A DNA stretch of 25,724 bases. Source: Fidelibacterota bacterium (GTDB lineage: Bacteria > Marinisomatota > Marinisomatia > Marinisomatales > S15-B10). The position numbers and the translations under genes were made by a program. The stretch is from assembly GCA_002715465.1 (NCBI GenBank), contig PAYY01000020.1, forward strand, positions 5,246 through 30,969, in the 5' to 3' direction. Positions 1 to 8,200 of the stretch are shown here, in pieces (the first letter of the stretch is position 1; every line of letters begins with the position of its first letter). The notes beneath the pieces were generated by a model. That model was not told the origin of the DNA and ran no database searches. It saw only the letters and a program-made list of their open reading frames with translations.

Positions 1-875
1 TAATATCTGTTGCTATTGAGGCTTCCAGTAAGGCTGAGCAAGAAAACCTTTCAGAATCTCTGTCCAAGCTTTCTGATGAGGATCCAACTTTTAGAGTTAG
101 TAGTGATGAAGATACAGGGCAAACTGTTATTTCTGGAATGGGTGAATTGCATTTAGAGATTCTAGTTGATCGTTTAAAACGTGAATTTAATGTTAATGCT
201 AATGTTGGTAGACCTCAGGTGGCTTATAGAGAGACTATATCAGGGCAATCGGAAGCTGATGGTAAATTTATTAGGCAGTCTGGAGGACGTGGGCAATATG
301 GTCATGTTAAAATAAAAATTGAACCTAATGAAGCTGGTAAAGGTTTTCATTTTGAAAGTAAAATTGTTGGTGGTGTTGTGCCTAAAGATTATTTTAATGC
401 CGTTAGCCAAGGAATCGAGGAAGCGCTCCGTAATGGAATCCTTGCAGGTTATCCTATGGAAGATGTTAGGGTAGAATTAGTTGATGGTTCTTATCATGCT
501 GTAGACTCTTCAGAGATGGCATTTAAAATTGCTGGTTCGATGGCTATTAAAGAAGCTTGTAAACGTGCAAAGCCAATTTTATTAGAACCAGTAATGAAAG
601 TTGAAGTAGTCTTGCCTGAACAATATTTGGGCGATGTGATGGGAGATCTTACATCACGCAGAAGTGAAATTCAAGGTACAGATCACAGAAAAGATGCTGT
701 AGTTATTAAAGCAGTTACACCTCTTTCTGAAATGTTTGGTTATGCAACTTCCCTTCGTTCCATGACTCAAGGTAGAGCAGTTTTTTCTATGGAATTTGAT
801 AATTACAAGAAAGCACCTAAATCTGTTACTGAAGGAATAATCGAAAAATCCGGCCTTGTATCTGAGCCGGCATAA
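1..875 (+). CDS. fusA: Elongation factor G, C-terminal part (5' end cut by the window edge)
   Basis: EF-G is the GTPase that drives ribosomal translocation. Only the last 290 codons are visible. The frame opens at base 3 and ends at TAA 873-875, corresponding to residues 408-697 of the complete fusA at 14149-16242, to which it is identical. The GTP-binding domain is therefore outside the window; domains III-V are present, starting with the I-S-V-A-I-E strand and including the G-G-R-G-Q-Y-G-H stretch. It lies 17 bases before tuf, the usual str-operon spacing. Whether this is a second full fusA, a fusA fragment carried with a duplicated tuf, or an assembly artefact cannot be decided here. An internal ATG at 138 is not a real start. 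Confidence 0.9.
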   Translation, partial: ISVAIEASSKAEQENLSESLSKLSDEDPTFRVSSDEDTGQTVISGMGELHLEILVDRLKREFNVNANVGRPQVAYRETISGQSEADGKFIRQSGGRGQYGHVKIKIEPNEAGKGFHFESKIVGGVVPKDYFNAVSQGIEEALRNGILAGYPMEDVRVELVDGSYHAVDSSEMAFKIAGSMAIKEACKRAKPILLEPVMKVEVVLPEQYLGDVMGDLTSRRSEIQGTDHRKDAVVIKAVTPLSEMFGYATSLRSMTQGRAVFSMEFDNYKKAPKSVTEGIIEKSGLVSEPA

Positions 876-892
876 AATAGGAGATATTTCTC

Positions 893-2083
893 ATGGCAAA
901 AGAGAAATTTGATAGAAGTAAACCCCATCTCAACGTTGGTACGATAGGTCACGTTGACCATGGGAAAACTACTTTAACAGCTGCTATGACACTTGTTTTG
1001 TCTCAACGAGGTTTAAGTGAAGTTCGTTCATTTGATAGTATTGATAATGCTCCTGAAGAGCGTGAGAGAGGTATTACTATTCAGACGGCACATGTTGAAT
1101 ATGAAAGTGAGAATCGTCACTATGCTCATATAGATTGTCCTGGCCATGCTGATTATATCAAGAACATGATTACAGGAGCAGCTCAGATGGATGGTGGTAT
1201 TTTGGTTGTTAGTGCTGCTGATGGTCCTATGCCACAGACTCGTGAGCATGTTCTTTTAGCTCGCCAGGTTAATGTTCCCGCTCTTGTTGTGTTTATGAAC
1301 AAAACAGATCAGGTTGATGATCCTGAATTAATTGAACTTGTTGAGCTTGAGCTTAGAGAGTTGCTCAATGAATATGAATTTCCCGGAGATGACATTCCAA
1401 TCATCAAAGGTAGTGCGTTGGGTGCGCTAAATGCTCCTGATGATGAAGGTGCTACTCAGTGCATTATGGATCTTGTGGCACAAATTGATAGCTATATTCC
1501 TGAGCCAGAGCGCGATATTGACAAACCTTTTTTGATGCCAGTTGAAGATGTTTTTAGTATTACAGGTCGGGGTACGGTTGGCACTGGACGTATAGAACGT
1601 GGTCAGATCAAAGTTGGTGAAGAAGTTGATATTGTTGGTCTCGGTGCTGATAAAAAATCAGTTGTGACTGGTGTTGAGATGTTTCGTAAGGAGTTAGATG
1701 AGGGTCAAGCTGGTGACAATGCAGGATTGTTGTTGCGAGGTGTGGATAAAGAGTGGTTAAAACGTGGTATGGTATGTTCAAAACCAGGTTCTATCACGCC
1801 TCATACAAAATTTAAAGCTGAAGTATATGTATTAAAAAAAGAAGAAGGTGGAAGGCACACTCCATTTTTTAATGGATACCGACCACAGTTTTACTTTCGT
1901 ACTACAGATGTAACAGGTGTAGCGGATCTTCCTGCTGGTACGGAAATGGTAATGCCAGGTGATAATGTAACCTTAGATGTTGAATTGATTGCACCAATTG
2001 CTATGGAAAAAGAGTTACGCTTTGCCATTCGAGAGGGTGGTCGAACAGTTGGTGCTGGTGTAGTAACTGAAATTGTGGAGTAG
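893..2083 (+). CDS. tuf: Elongation factor Tu, copy 1 (tufB position)
   Basis: EF-Tu is the 396-residue GTPase that delivers aminoacyl-tRNA to the ribosome. Visible motifs are the G1 loop G-H-V-D-H-G-K-T at residues 19-26, D-C-P-G-H at 81-85 with the catalytic His85, and the guanine-specificity motif N-K-T-D at 136-139, followed by the two beta-barrel domains. The start is fixed by A-G-G-A-G-A at 879-884, eight bases upstream. Downstream are rpmG, tRNA-Trp, secE and nusG, the classical tufB neighbourhood. Immediately upstream is a fusA 3' end rather than the tRNA genes often found before tufB. The gene is identical in DNA to the copy at 16260-17450. Many bacteria keep two nearly identical tuf genes by gene conversion. 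Confidence 0.97.
   Translation: MAKEKFDRSKPHLNVGTIGHVDHGKTTLTAAMTLVLSQRGLSEVRSFDSIDNAPEERERGITIQTAHVEYESENRHYAHIDCPGHADYIKNMITGAAQMDGGILVVSAADGPMPQTREHVLLARQVNVPALVVFMNKTDQVDDPELIELVELELRELLNEYEFPGDDIPIIKGSALGALNAPDDEGATQCIMDLVAQIDSYIPEPERDIDKPFLMPVEDVFSITGRGTVGTGRIERGQIKVGEEVDIVGLGADKKSVVTGVEMFRKELDEGQAGDNAGLLLRGVDKEWLKRGMVCSKPGSITPHTKFKAEVYVLKKEEGGRHTPFFNGYRPQFYFRTTDVTGVADLPAGTEMVMPGDNVTLDVELIAPIAMEKELRFAIREGGRTVGAGVVTEIVE
2077..2080 (+). promoter_or_regulatory. Shine-Dalgarno for rpmG inside the tuf 3' end
   Basis: G-G-A-G formed by the last tuf codons lies seven bases before the TTG start of rpmG at 2088. The same bases in the second copy (17444-17447) lie eight bases before the TTG of rpsJ. 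This supports the TTG start chosen for rpmG. Confidence 0.6.
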
Positions 2084-2087
2084 ATAG

Positions 2088-2252
2088 TTGGGTGCAAATA
2101 GTAAGAGAGATCTATTGACTTTGGAATGTCCTGAATGTCATAGGAGAAATTATACAATGTCAAAAAATAAACGCCTGCATCCAGACAGAGTTGTTTACAA
2201 AAAGTATTGTCCCGGATGTAGGGCACATACTGAGCATAAAGAGACAAAATAA
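2088..2252 (+). CDS. rpmG: 50S ribosomal protein L33 (zinc-type)
   Basis: A 54-residue protein of the large subunit. The frame from TTG 2088 to TAA 2250-2252 contains C-P-E-C (Cys14, Cys17) and C-P-G-C (Cys41, Cys44), the four-cysteine zinc ribbon of the C+ form of L33, with the family pattern R-R-N-Y-T and K-K-Y-C-P between and the typical C-terminal H-K-E-T-K. An in-frame TAG at 2085-2087 excludes any earlier start. TTG 2088 has a G-G-A-G seven bases upstream. Later in-frame TTGs at 2115 and 2121 lack a ribosome binding site, and 2121 would shorten the protein before the first Cys pair. The position between tuf and tRNA-Trp/secE is conserved in many bacteria. The gene is short and lacks an ATG start, so automatic callers may miss it. 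Confidence 0.88.
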   Translation: MGANSKRDLLTLECPECHRRNYTMSKNKRLHPDRVVYKKYCPGCRAHTEHKETK

Positions 2253-2305
2253 GCATCTTATTTTTTGAGGGTAATTATGTTATATCTTTCTTTAATTTTT
2301 GGAGG

Positions 2306-2316
2306 GCATTTAGGTG
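2306..2316 (+). repeat. 11-bp direct repeat, left copy, overlapping the tRNA-Trp 5' end
   Basis: GCATTTAGGTG occurs here and again at 2397-2407, on either side of tRNA-Trp. The last five bases of this copy are the first five of the mature tRNA. No function is known to me. Confidence 0.7.
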
Positions 2317-2384
2317 AGTAGCTCAACTGGTAGAGCACCGGTCTCCAAAACCGGGGGTTGCGGGTTCAAGTCCTGCCTCACCTG
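2312..2384 (+). tRNA. trnW: tRNA-Trp (anticodon CCA)
   Basis: A 73-base cloverleaf can be drawn by hand. The acceptor stem 2312-2318 / 2377-2383 has seven Watson-Crick pairs. The D stem is GCTC/GAGC (2321-2324 / 2333-2336). The anticodon stem is CCGGT/ACCGG (2338-2342 / 2350-2354) with anticodon CCA at 2345-2347. The T stem is GCGGG/CCTGC (2360-2364 / 2372-2376, one G-T pair) with loop TTCAAGT. The discriminator base is G2384, as expected for bacterial Trp tRNA. The CCA end is not encoded (GCT follows). It lies between rpmG and secE, a common place for trpT, and is probably processed from the operon transcript. Confidence 0.97.
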
Positions 2385-2399
2385 CTATTTAGACTAGCA
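2383..2399 (+). other. Small inverted repeat at the tRNA-Trp 3' end
   Basis: TGCTA (2383-2387) can pair with TAGCA (2395-2399) around a seven-base loop. It overlaps the last two bases of the tRNA and has no T-run after it, so it is not a terminator. It could assist 3' processing, or be chance. Confidence 0.3.
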
Positions 2400-2407
2400 T
2401 TTAGGTG
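2397..2407 (+). repeat. 11-bp direct repeat, right copy, at the secE start
   Basis: Second copy of GCATTTAGGTG (first at 2306-2316). Its last base is the first base of the proposed secE GTG start. Flanking bases on both sides differ from the first copy. Confidence 0.7.
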
Positions 2408-2589
2408 TGATTAGTAAGATAAAAAATTTTGTGAATGGTGTTCAATTCGAAATGAATAAGGTTTCTTGGCCTACATGGGATGAATTACGAGGTTCGACTA
2501 TGGTTGTTCTTGGTTTATCTCTAATTCTTAGTATTTTCTTATTCTTTGTTGATTTTTTACTTTCTAGAATAGTAAATGTGGTATTATAA
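2407..2589 (+). CDS. secE: Preprotein translocase subunit SecE
   Basis: A 60-residue single-span SecE that would clamp SecY in the SecYEG inner-membrane translocon. An amphipathic N-terminal helix with the family pattern E-M-N-K-V-S-W-P-T (about residues 15-23) is followed by one hydrophobic membrane segment at about 31-55. The length matches the short form found in most bacteria. GTG 2407 is the chosen start. The first in-frame ATG is at residue 15-16 and would remove part of the conserved helix, and I see no strong Shine-Dalgarno. The position between tRNA-Trp and nusG is the standard context. The gene ends one base before nusG, suggesting translational coupling. Confidence 0.93.
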   Translation: MISKIKNFVNGVQFEMNKVSWPTWDELRGSTMVVLGLSLILSIFLFFVDFLLSRIVNVVL

Positions 2590-2590
2590 G

Positions 2591-3127
2591 ATGGATTGGT
2601 TTACTGTTAGGGTTCTTTCTGGTAAAGAGAAAAAAATTCGAGATACTATGATAGGTGAGATAAATTTGGGTGCTGATAGTGGTAAAATCGATGAAGTGTT
2701 GGTTCCATCGGAAAATGTAGTTGAAATGAAAAGTGGAAAAAAGGTTGTGAAAGATAGAGTATTTTATCCTGGCTACGTTTTAGTTAAAATGAATTTGGAT
2801 AATGAGAGTCGTCATTATGTAGAGAATATTCCAGGTGTAATGAGTTTTGTTGGTCCTAATGGAGAGCCTGAACCGCTCCAATCTGAAGAAGTAAATCGAA
2901 TTCTTGGAGAAGTGGAAGTCAAAGATGGCCAAGAAGTAATGGCTGCAAGGTTTCAGAAAAATGATGGTGTAAAAATTGTTGATGGCCCTTTTTTGGATTT
3001 TGAGGGGTCGGTAATTGAGACAAATGAAGAAAAGCAAAAAGTAAAAGTAATGGTATCTATTTTTGGAAGATCAACTCCTGTAGAACTTGATTATCTTCAA
3101 GTAGAGCATCTTAAGCATACGGATTAA
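2591..3127 (+). CDS. nusG: Transcription elongation/antitermination factor NusG
   Basis: NusG binds the RNA polymerase clamp and links it to Rho or to the ribosome through S10. The protein has 178 residues: an NGN domain beginning M-D-W-F-T-V-R, with the conserved F-Y-P-G-Y-V-L-V at about 58-65, and a C-terminal KOW domain from about 122 that includes V-D-G-P-F. ATG 2591 is chosen over an upstream in-frame ATG at 2576 because it gives the usual W-[FY]-x-V start and lies just after the secE stop. It is followed two bases later by rplK, the near-universal secE-nusG-rplK order. Confidence 0.97.
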   Translation: MDWFTVRVLSGKEKKIRDTMIGEINLGADSGKIDEVLVPSENVVEMKSGKKVVKDRVFYPGYVLVKMNLDNESRHYVENIPGVMSFVGPNGEPEPLQSEEVNRILGEVEVKDGQEVMAARFQKNDGVKIVDGPFLDFEGSVIETNEEKQKVKVMVSIFGRSTPVELDYLQVEHLKHTD

Positions 3128-3129
3128 TT

Positions 3130-3552
3130 ATGGCAAAGAAAGTTCTGACAAATATTAAGCTTCAAGTGCCTGCCGGCCAAGCAAATCCAGCGCCCCCTGT
3201 AGGTCCTGCCCTTGGTCAACATGGCCTTAATATCATGGATTTTTGTAATACATTTAACGAAAAAACTAAGGATAATATGGGTACAATAATTCCTGTTGAC
3301 ATTACTGTTTTTGAAGACAGGACTTTTACCTTTATTACAAAAACACCTCCGGCAGCTGTATTATTAAAACAAGCAGCAAAGTTAGAAAAAGGTTCTGGTG
3401 AGCCTAATAAAGTAAAAGTCGGTAAGGTTGCTGAAAATGATTTGAAAAAAATTGCTGAGACAAAAATGGAAGATCTTAATGCAAATACTGTAGAATCTGC
3501 TGTTGAAATGATTCGTGGAACAGCTCGGAGTATGGGTCTTGAGGTGCTATAG
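3130..3552 (+). CDS. rplK: 50S ribosomal protein L11
   Basis: L11 forms the GTPase-associated centre at the base of the L7/L12 stalk with 23S rRNA. The 140 residues match the family length almost exactly. The N-terminal domain carries the proline-rich [13 protein letters not shown] motif at about residues 21-33. The C-terminal rRNA-binding domain ends in G-T-A-R-S-M-G-L. The start ATG lies two bases after the nusG stop. It is followed three bases later by rplA, the classical L11 operon. No separate leader fits in the two-base gap for L1 autoregulation, so any L1 site would have to overlap coding sequence. Confidence 0.98.
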   Translation: MAKKVLTNIKLQVPAGQANPAPPVGPALGQHGLNIMDFCNTFNEKTKDNMGTIIPVDITVFEDRTFTFITKTPPAAVLLKQAAKLEKGSGEPNKVKVGKVAENDLKKIAETKMEDLNANTVESAVEMIRGTARSMGLEVL

Positions 3553-3555
3553 TTA

Positions 3556-4245
3556 ATGAGTCACGGTAAGCGTTATAGAAGAATAGTTGAGTCTGTTGAT
3601 AGGATGAAAGAATATTCAATTGAAGATGCAATGGATTTAATAAGAAAATCAGATAATACAAAGTTTGATGAGACTATTGAAGTTGCTTTAAATCTAGGCG
3701 TAGATCCCCGTCATGCAGACCAAAATATCAGGGTAACAACCTCCTTACCTCATGGCAGTGGTAAAAAAGTGAGTGTTCTTGCTTTAGGTTCTGGGTCTGA
3801 TGTTAAAGATGCTGAAGAAGCTGGCGCTGACTTTTTTGGTAGTGATGAATTTTTAAGTAAGCTTGAGTCAGGCTGGGATGATGCTGATGTAATCGTTGCT
3901 GCCCCAGAGATGATGCCAAAATTAGGTAAATTGGGAAAAATATTAGGTCCTAAAGGTTTAATGCCAAATCCAAAGAGTGGTACTGTAACAAAGGATCTTG
4001 CTAAGGCTGTAAAGGAAATTAAGGCTGGTAGGGTTGAGCTTCGTGTTGACAAAAATGGTATCATTCATGTTCCTATTGGAAAAAAATCTTTTGACTCTGG
4101 GGATCTAATTGAAAACTTTAGGTCGGTTCTTACAACTGTAATTCGTGCAAAACCTTCATCAGTTAAAGGTACTTATTTAAAAAAAATAACTATTTCTTCC
4201 ACTATGGGTCCTGGGATAAAAATAGATGGAGGATTAGCAACTTAA
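3556..4245 (+). CDS. rplA: 50S ribosomal protein L1
   Basis: L1 forms the mobile stalk at the E site and in many bacteria represses its own operon by binding mRNA. The length of 229 residues is typical. Visible family features are the N-terminal H-G-K-R-Y-R-R, the L-G-P-K-G-L-M-P-N-P-K motif near residues 131-141, and the C-terminal segment around S-S-T-M-G-P-G. It is separated from rplJ by a single base, so there is no intergenic room for an L10-type mRNA leader. Confidence 0.98.
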   Translation: MSHGKRYRRIVESVDRMKEYSIEDAMDLIRKSDNTKFDETIEVALNLGVDPRHADQNIRVTTSLPHGSGKKVSVLALGSGSDVKDAEEAGADFFGSDEFLSKLESGWDDADVIVAAPEMMPKLGKLGKILGPKGLMPNPKSGTVTKDLAKAVKEIKAGRVELRVDKNGIIHVPIGKKSFDSGDLIENFRSVLTTVIRAKPSSVKGTYLKKITISSTMGPGIKIDGGLAT

Positions 4246-4246
4246 A

Positions 4247-4765
4247 ATGCCAAATCAGCAGAATATTCAAACGGTAGAATTTTTTTCCGAGAAATTTCAA
4301 AAAGCATCAGGAATATATTTCGCTGACTATCTTGGTTTAGATGTAAAAGATATTACTGATTTAAGAAAAAAATTTACTACTGATGGTATAGAGTTCCATG
4401 TAATTAAGAATACTCTTGCAAAGTTATCTGTTGAAAATGCGGGCCTTAAGGGTTTAGATGATGTTTTTGGGGGACCAACAGCTGTTGCTCTTAGTTTTGA
4501 AGACCCAACAGTTCCGGCCCGTATTATTAAAGAATTTAAAAAAGATCACGATTTGCCTGAAATGAAGGCATTTGTATTTGAGGGAAAGGTTATGGATAAA
4601 GCATCTTTTAGTGCGGTATCTAATTTGCCTTCTCAAGAAGTTTTGTTAACAAAACTTGTGAATGGGCTTTCATCGCCTATGACAAAGTTGGCGTCAACTC
4701 TTAATAGTGTAATGTCTGACTTTGCAAATGTGTTGGCAAACCTTAAAAAATCTAAAACAGAATAG
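4247..4765 (+). CDS. rplJ: 50S ribosomal protein L10
   Basis: L10 anchors L7/L12 dimers to the ribosome. The 172-residue protein has the N-terminal rRNA-binding globular domain (pattern V-I-K-N-T-L-A around residues 51-57 and the F-G-G-P-T-A-V-A stretch near 74-81). It is followed by a long C-terminal helix that would hold L7/L12 dimers. The start ATG lies one base after the rplA stop; a GGAGG at 4228-4232 within rplA lies rather far upstream (14 bases). It precedes rplL, its binding partner. Confidence 0.97.
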   Translation: MPNQQNIQTVEFFSEKFQKASGIYFADYLGLDVKDITDLRKKFTTDGIEFHVIKNTLAKLSVENAGLKGLDDVFGGPTAVALSFEDPTVPARIIKEFKKDHDLPEMKAFVFEGKVMDKASFSAVSNLPSQEVLLTKLVNGLSSPMTKLASTLNSVMSDFANVLANLKKSKTE

Positions 4766-4785
4766 TAAAAAGAGAGGAAAAAACA

Positions 4786-5169
4786 ATGGCTGAAGTTTCA
4801 CGTACTGATGTGCTTAATTATCTAGAAAAGGCAAATATGCTTGAGATCTCTGAGCTCATTGGAGAAATAGAAGAAAAGTTTGGTGTAACAGCTGCGGCTC
4901 CTATAGCTGCTGTAGCTGCTCCTGTAGCGGGCGGAGAAGTTGCATCTGAGCAAGAAAAAGACAGTTTCGATATTGTCCTTGCTTCTGCTGGGGATAAGAA
5001 AATCCAAGTAATAAAAGTTGTAAGAACAATTACCGAGCTTGGTCTAAAAGAGGCCAAAGACCTAGTCGAAAGTGCTCCCAAATCAATAAAAGAAGGTGTT
5101 GCTAAAGCAGAGGCGGAAGAAATTAAGACTCAGCTTGAAGAAGCTGGGGCTACTGTTGAATTAAAGTAA
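4786..5169 (+). CDS. rplL: 50S ribosomal protein L7/L12
   Basis: This is the stalk protein that recruits translational GTPases. The 127 residues comprise an N-terminal dimerisation/L10-binding region, an alanine-rich hinge ([11 protein letters not shown] at about 36-46), and a C-terminal domain with the conserved K-I-Q-V-I-K-V-V-R and [10 protein letters not shown] factor-binding helices. A purine-rich A-G-A-G-A-G-G lies about ten bases before ATG 4786. The 59 bases between its stop and rpoB hold a T-run but no hairpin, so I do not call a terminator there. Confidence 0.98.
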   Translation: MAEVSRTDVLNYLEKANMLEISELIGEIEEKFGVTAAAPIAAVAAPVAGGEVASEQEKDSFDIVLASAGDKKIQVIKVVRTITELGLKEAKDLVESAPKSIKEGVAKAEAEEIKTQLEEAGATVELK

Positions 5170-5228
5170 AGTTTTTTTCGTTTGAAGCAATTGTACAAAT
5201 CTAAATTATCAGTAAGGAGAGTATAGTT
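5170..5228 (+). other. rplL-rpoB spacer with rpoB ribosome binding site
   Basis: This is one of the two longest gaps in the window (59 bases). It contains a seven-T run right after rplL without a preceding hairpin, an 8-base palindrome TTGTACAA at 5190-5197, and a strong A-A-G-G-A-G-A at 5214-5220 eight bases before the TTG start of rpoB. A weak promoter cannot be excluded, but no clear -35/-10 pair is visible. Confidence 0.55.
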
Positions 5229-8200
5229 TTGGCAGTAAACCTAAACAAAGCACAATTCAGACATTCCTTTTCTAGGATTTCTTCGGCTGTTCCTATGCCT
5301 GATCTACTTGGTGTTCAAGTAGATTCATTTAATAATTTTCTGCAACTAGATAGTACTGAAGATAACCGGGAGCTTCATGGTCTTCATGAAGTTTTATCGA
5401 ATATTTTTCCTATAGAGGATACGCATAAAAATTATATTCTTGAGTACAAAAGTTACTATTTTGGGTTGTCAAAATATAGCCCTGAGGAATGTATGGAGCG
5501 TGGTGTAACCTATGCCGTTCCACTCAAAGTTCGGTTAATTCTTCATATTACTGATGAGTTTGATCGATCTAAATATGCACATTCTATAGAGCAGGAAGTT
5601 TACTTTGGGAATATTCCATTCATGACTAATCGAGGTACATTTGTAATTAATGGTGCAGAGCGTGTAATTGTTAGCCAGTTGCAACGTTCTCCGGGTGTGT
5701 TTTTTGATGAGTATACTCATCCAAATGGAACTCGTCTATACCAAGGTAGGGTAATACCATTTAGAGGTTCGTGGATTGATTTTACAACCGACATTCAAGA
5801 TTGTATATATGTTATTATAGACCGTCGAAGAAAATTTCCTGTCACAACTCTATTGAGGACTCTTGGTTTTTCAAATGATGCTGACATTTTTAGAATATTT
5901 GGTTTTACTGAAACCTGCAAGATTTCCAAGTCTTCCTCTAAAACTCTTTTAGGTAAAGTTCTTATTGAAGATGTTTTCAATACGAAGACAGGTGAGATAC
6001 TCGCTGAAAGTCGTTCAGAGCTTACTTCGGATGTTATTGATGTTCTTCTAGCTGCAAAAATTAAAGAAGTAGATTGTGTTTCTCCTTTAGAAGAGCTTTC
6101 AGTTGAGTTGATACTTAACACTATGCAAAAGGATCCATCTCACAATACTGATGAAGCATTGACGTTGATGTATAGGCATTTGAGGTCAGGTGAACCTCCA
6201 AATCTAGAGACGGCTCAAAAATTTATTGAACGAATGTTTTTTAGCCCAAAGCGTTATGATCTTGGAAGAGTAGGTCGTTATCGTTTGAATAAACAATTTG
6301 ATCTTGATGTTGATATTGATCATACTGTACTTACGACAGAAGATATGACTCGTGTTATTCAATATTTAATTGAAATGCGAAAAGGTGAGCGTGGCCCAGA
6401 TGATATTGATCATCTCGGAAATCGACGAATGAAAACCGTTGGTGAGCAATTGACAAATCAATTCTCAATTGCATTTAGTAGAATGGCTAGGACTGTAAGA
6501 GAGCGTATGAATCTTAGAGAGGCTGAAAGTTTAACCCCTCAAGATCTAATTAATTCAAGGATTTGTACTACAGTAATAAATACATTTTTTGGAACAAGTC
6601 AGCTTAGCCAATTCATGGATCAAACAAATCCTCTTGCTGAAATAACTCATAAACGTCGTGTTTCAGCTTTAGGTCCCGGTGGCCTTACTAGAGAGAGAGC
6701 TGGTTTTGAAGTGAGAGATGTGCATTATACTCATTACGGGCGACTTTGTCCGATAGAAACTCCTGAAGGTCCAAATATTGGTCTTATTTCATCTCTTGCT
6801 ACCTATGCGAAAGTTAATGAATTGGGCTTTATTGAAGCGCCCTATAGGGTTGTAGAGCCAAAAAATGGATCTGCTTCGGTATCGGAAAAAATCAAATATC
6901 TTTCAGCTGAAGATGAAGATCGGTCAAAAATTGCTCAATCACTTTATGACCTTGGCTCTAAAGGAGCGATTAAAGATGATCGTATACGAATTAGAATTAG
7001 AGGTGACTTTCCCGTTGTGGGTGCAAATGAGGTTCAATTTATGGATGTGGCTCCGCATCAAATTTTAAGTGTTGCTGCAACTCTTATTCCTTTTCTAGAG
7101 CATGATGATGCTAACAGAGCTCTTATGGGTTCAAATATGCAACGCCAATCGGTTCCTTTAATAAAACCTGAATCACCAATTGTTGGTACGGGAATGGAAA
7201 AATCCGTTGCTAAAGATTCTCGAACTTCTCTTTATTCTCCTGTTACAGGGGTAGTAGATTCTGTAGATGCAAAGGAAGTGGTTATCCGGACAGATGACAT
7301 TCCTGAAGATTTAGCTGTTTCAGCCGAACAAAATCTTCTCAGAATACCTTTACTAAAATATTCACGTACAAATCAAGATACTTGTATGAATCAAAGGCCT
7401 GTAGTTAAGGATGGTCAAAAAATCAAGAAAGGTGATCTTCTTGCAGATGGTCCTTCTACTGAAATGGGAGAGCTTGCTTTAGGTCGTAATGTTGTTGTGG
7501 CTTTCATGCCTTGGCGTGGATATAACTTTGAAGATGCTATTGTTGTAAGTGAGAAATTAGTTAAGAATGATTTCTTTACTTCAACTCATATATCTGAAAT
7601 AGAGTTGGAAGTGCGGGATACAAAACGTGGAGAAGAAGAATTGACCCGAGAAATTCCCAATGTTGGTGAAGATGCAACTAAAGATCTTGATGAAAATGGT
7701 ATTGTTCGTCAAGGAGCAAAAGTTGCTTCTGGTGATATTCTAATTGGTAAAGTGACACCTAAAGGAGAAACTGATCCTACTCCAGAAGAGAAATTGCTTA
7801 GAGCAATTTTTGGTGAAAAAGCTGGTGATGTAAAAAATGCTTCAAAAAAAGCTTCCCCTGGTACCAATGGGGTAGTAATTAAAACTAAGCTTTTTGAAAG
7901 AAAAACCAAGCAGTCGCGAGCAGTCGAAAAGAAACAAATTGAAGAATTTCAAGATGAGACTCGTCGAATAAAGAAAAAGCTAAAGAAGTCTAGAGATGAG
8001 ATGCTTCATCATCTTATGTTAGATCAAAATAGTAATGGACTTAGAGATGTTGCAACAGGAAAAACTTTAATTAAGGCTTCGACAAAATTAACTGCTAAAC
8101 GTCTAGATTCTCTTGACCCTGAAAGAGTATTAAGAGATGAGCCATGGGTCACTGACAATAAAGTTTGGATACAAATTCAGCAAGTCTGGAATTCGTTCTC

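Larger units (their letters stand above)
1..2086 (+). repeat. Direct repeat copy 1 (fusA 3' end + tuf)
   Basis: Bases 1-2086 match bases 15368-17453 at a constant offset of 15367. I saw no mismatch on reading both copies, including the 17-base fusA-tuf spacer. The match ends three bases after the tuf stop, where copy 1 reads G (2087) and copy 2 reads C (17454). The left limit is unknown because copy 1 runs into the window edge. Beyond the right limit the contexts differ completely: rpmG/tRNA-Trp/secE here, rpsJ in copy 2. Confidence 0.95.

Noticed and set aside
850..870. Terminator between fusA and tuf
   Set aside because: The stem is followed by CATAAAATAGG rather than a T-run and lies inside the fusA coding sequence.
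1891..2256. 121-codon minus-strand frame across the tuf end and rpmG
   Set aside because: It lies opposite tuf and the four-cysteine L33 gene; its protein has no recognisable family features, and all certain genes are on the + strand.
2253..2311. Promoter for tRNA-Trp/secE in the 59-base gap after rpmG
   Set aside because: TTGAGG at 2265-2270 resembles a -35 box, but no -10 box lies at a proper distance. The AT-rich stretch gives only weak, non-specific matches.
2576..2590. Upstream ATG for nusG inside secE
   Set aside because: It adds five residues overlapping secE; ATG 2591 gives the conserved W-F-T-V-R start.
5170..5180. T-run after rplL as an intrinsic terminator
   Set aside because: No GC-rich hairpin precedes it; rpoB follows with its own ribosome binding site in the usual rplL-rpoB order.
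5182..5210. Promoter before rpoB (TTGAAG with AT-rich bases downstream)
   Set aside because: The best -10 candidates are at poor spacing or poor match; not enough to call.
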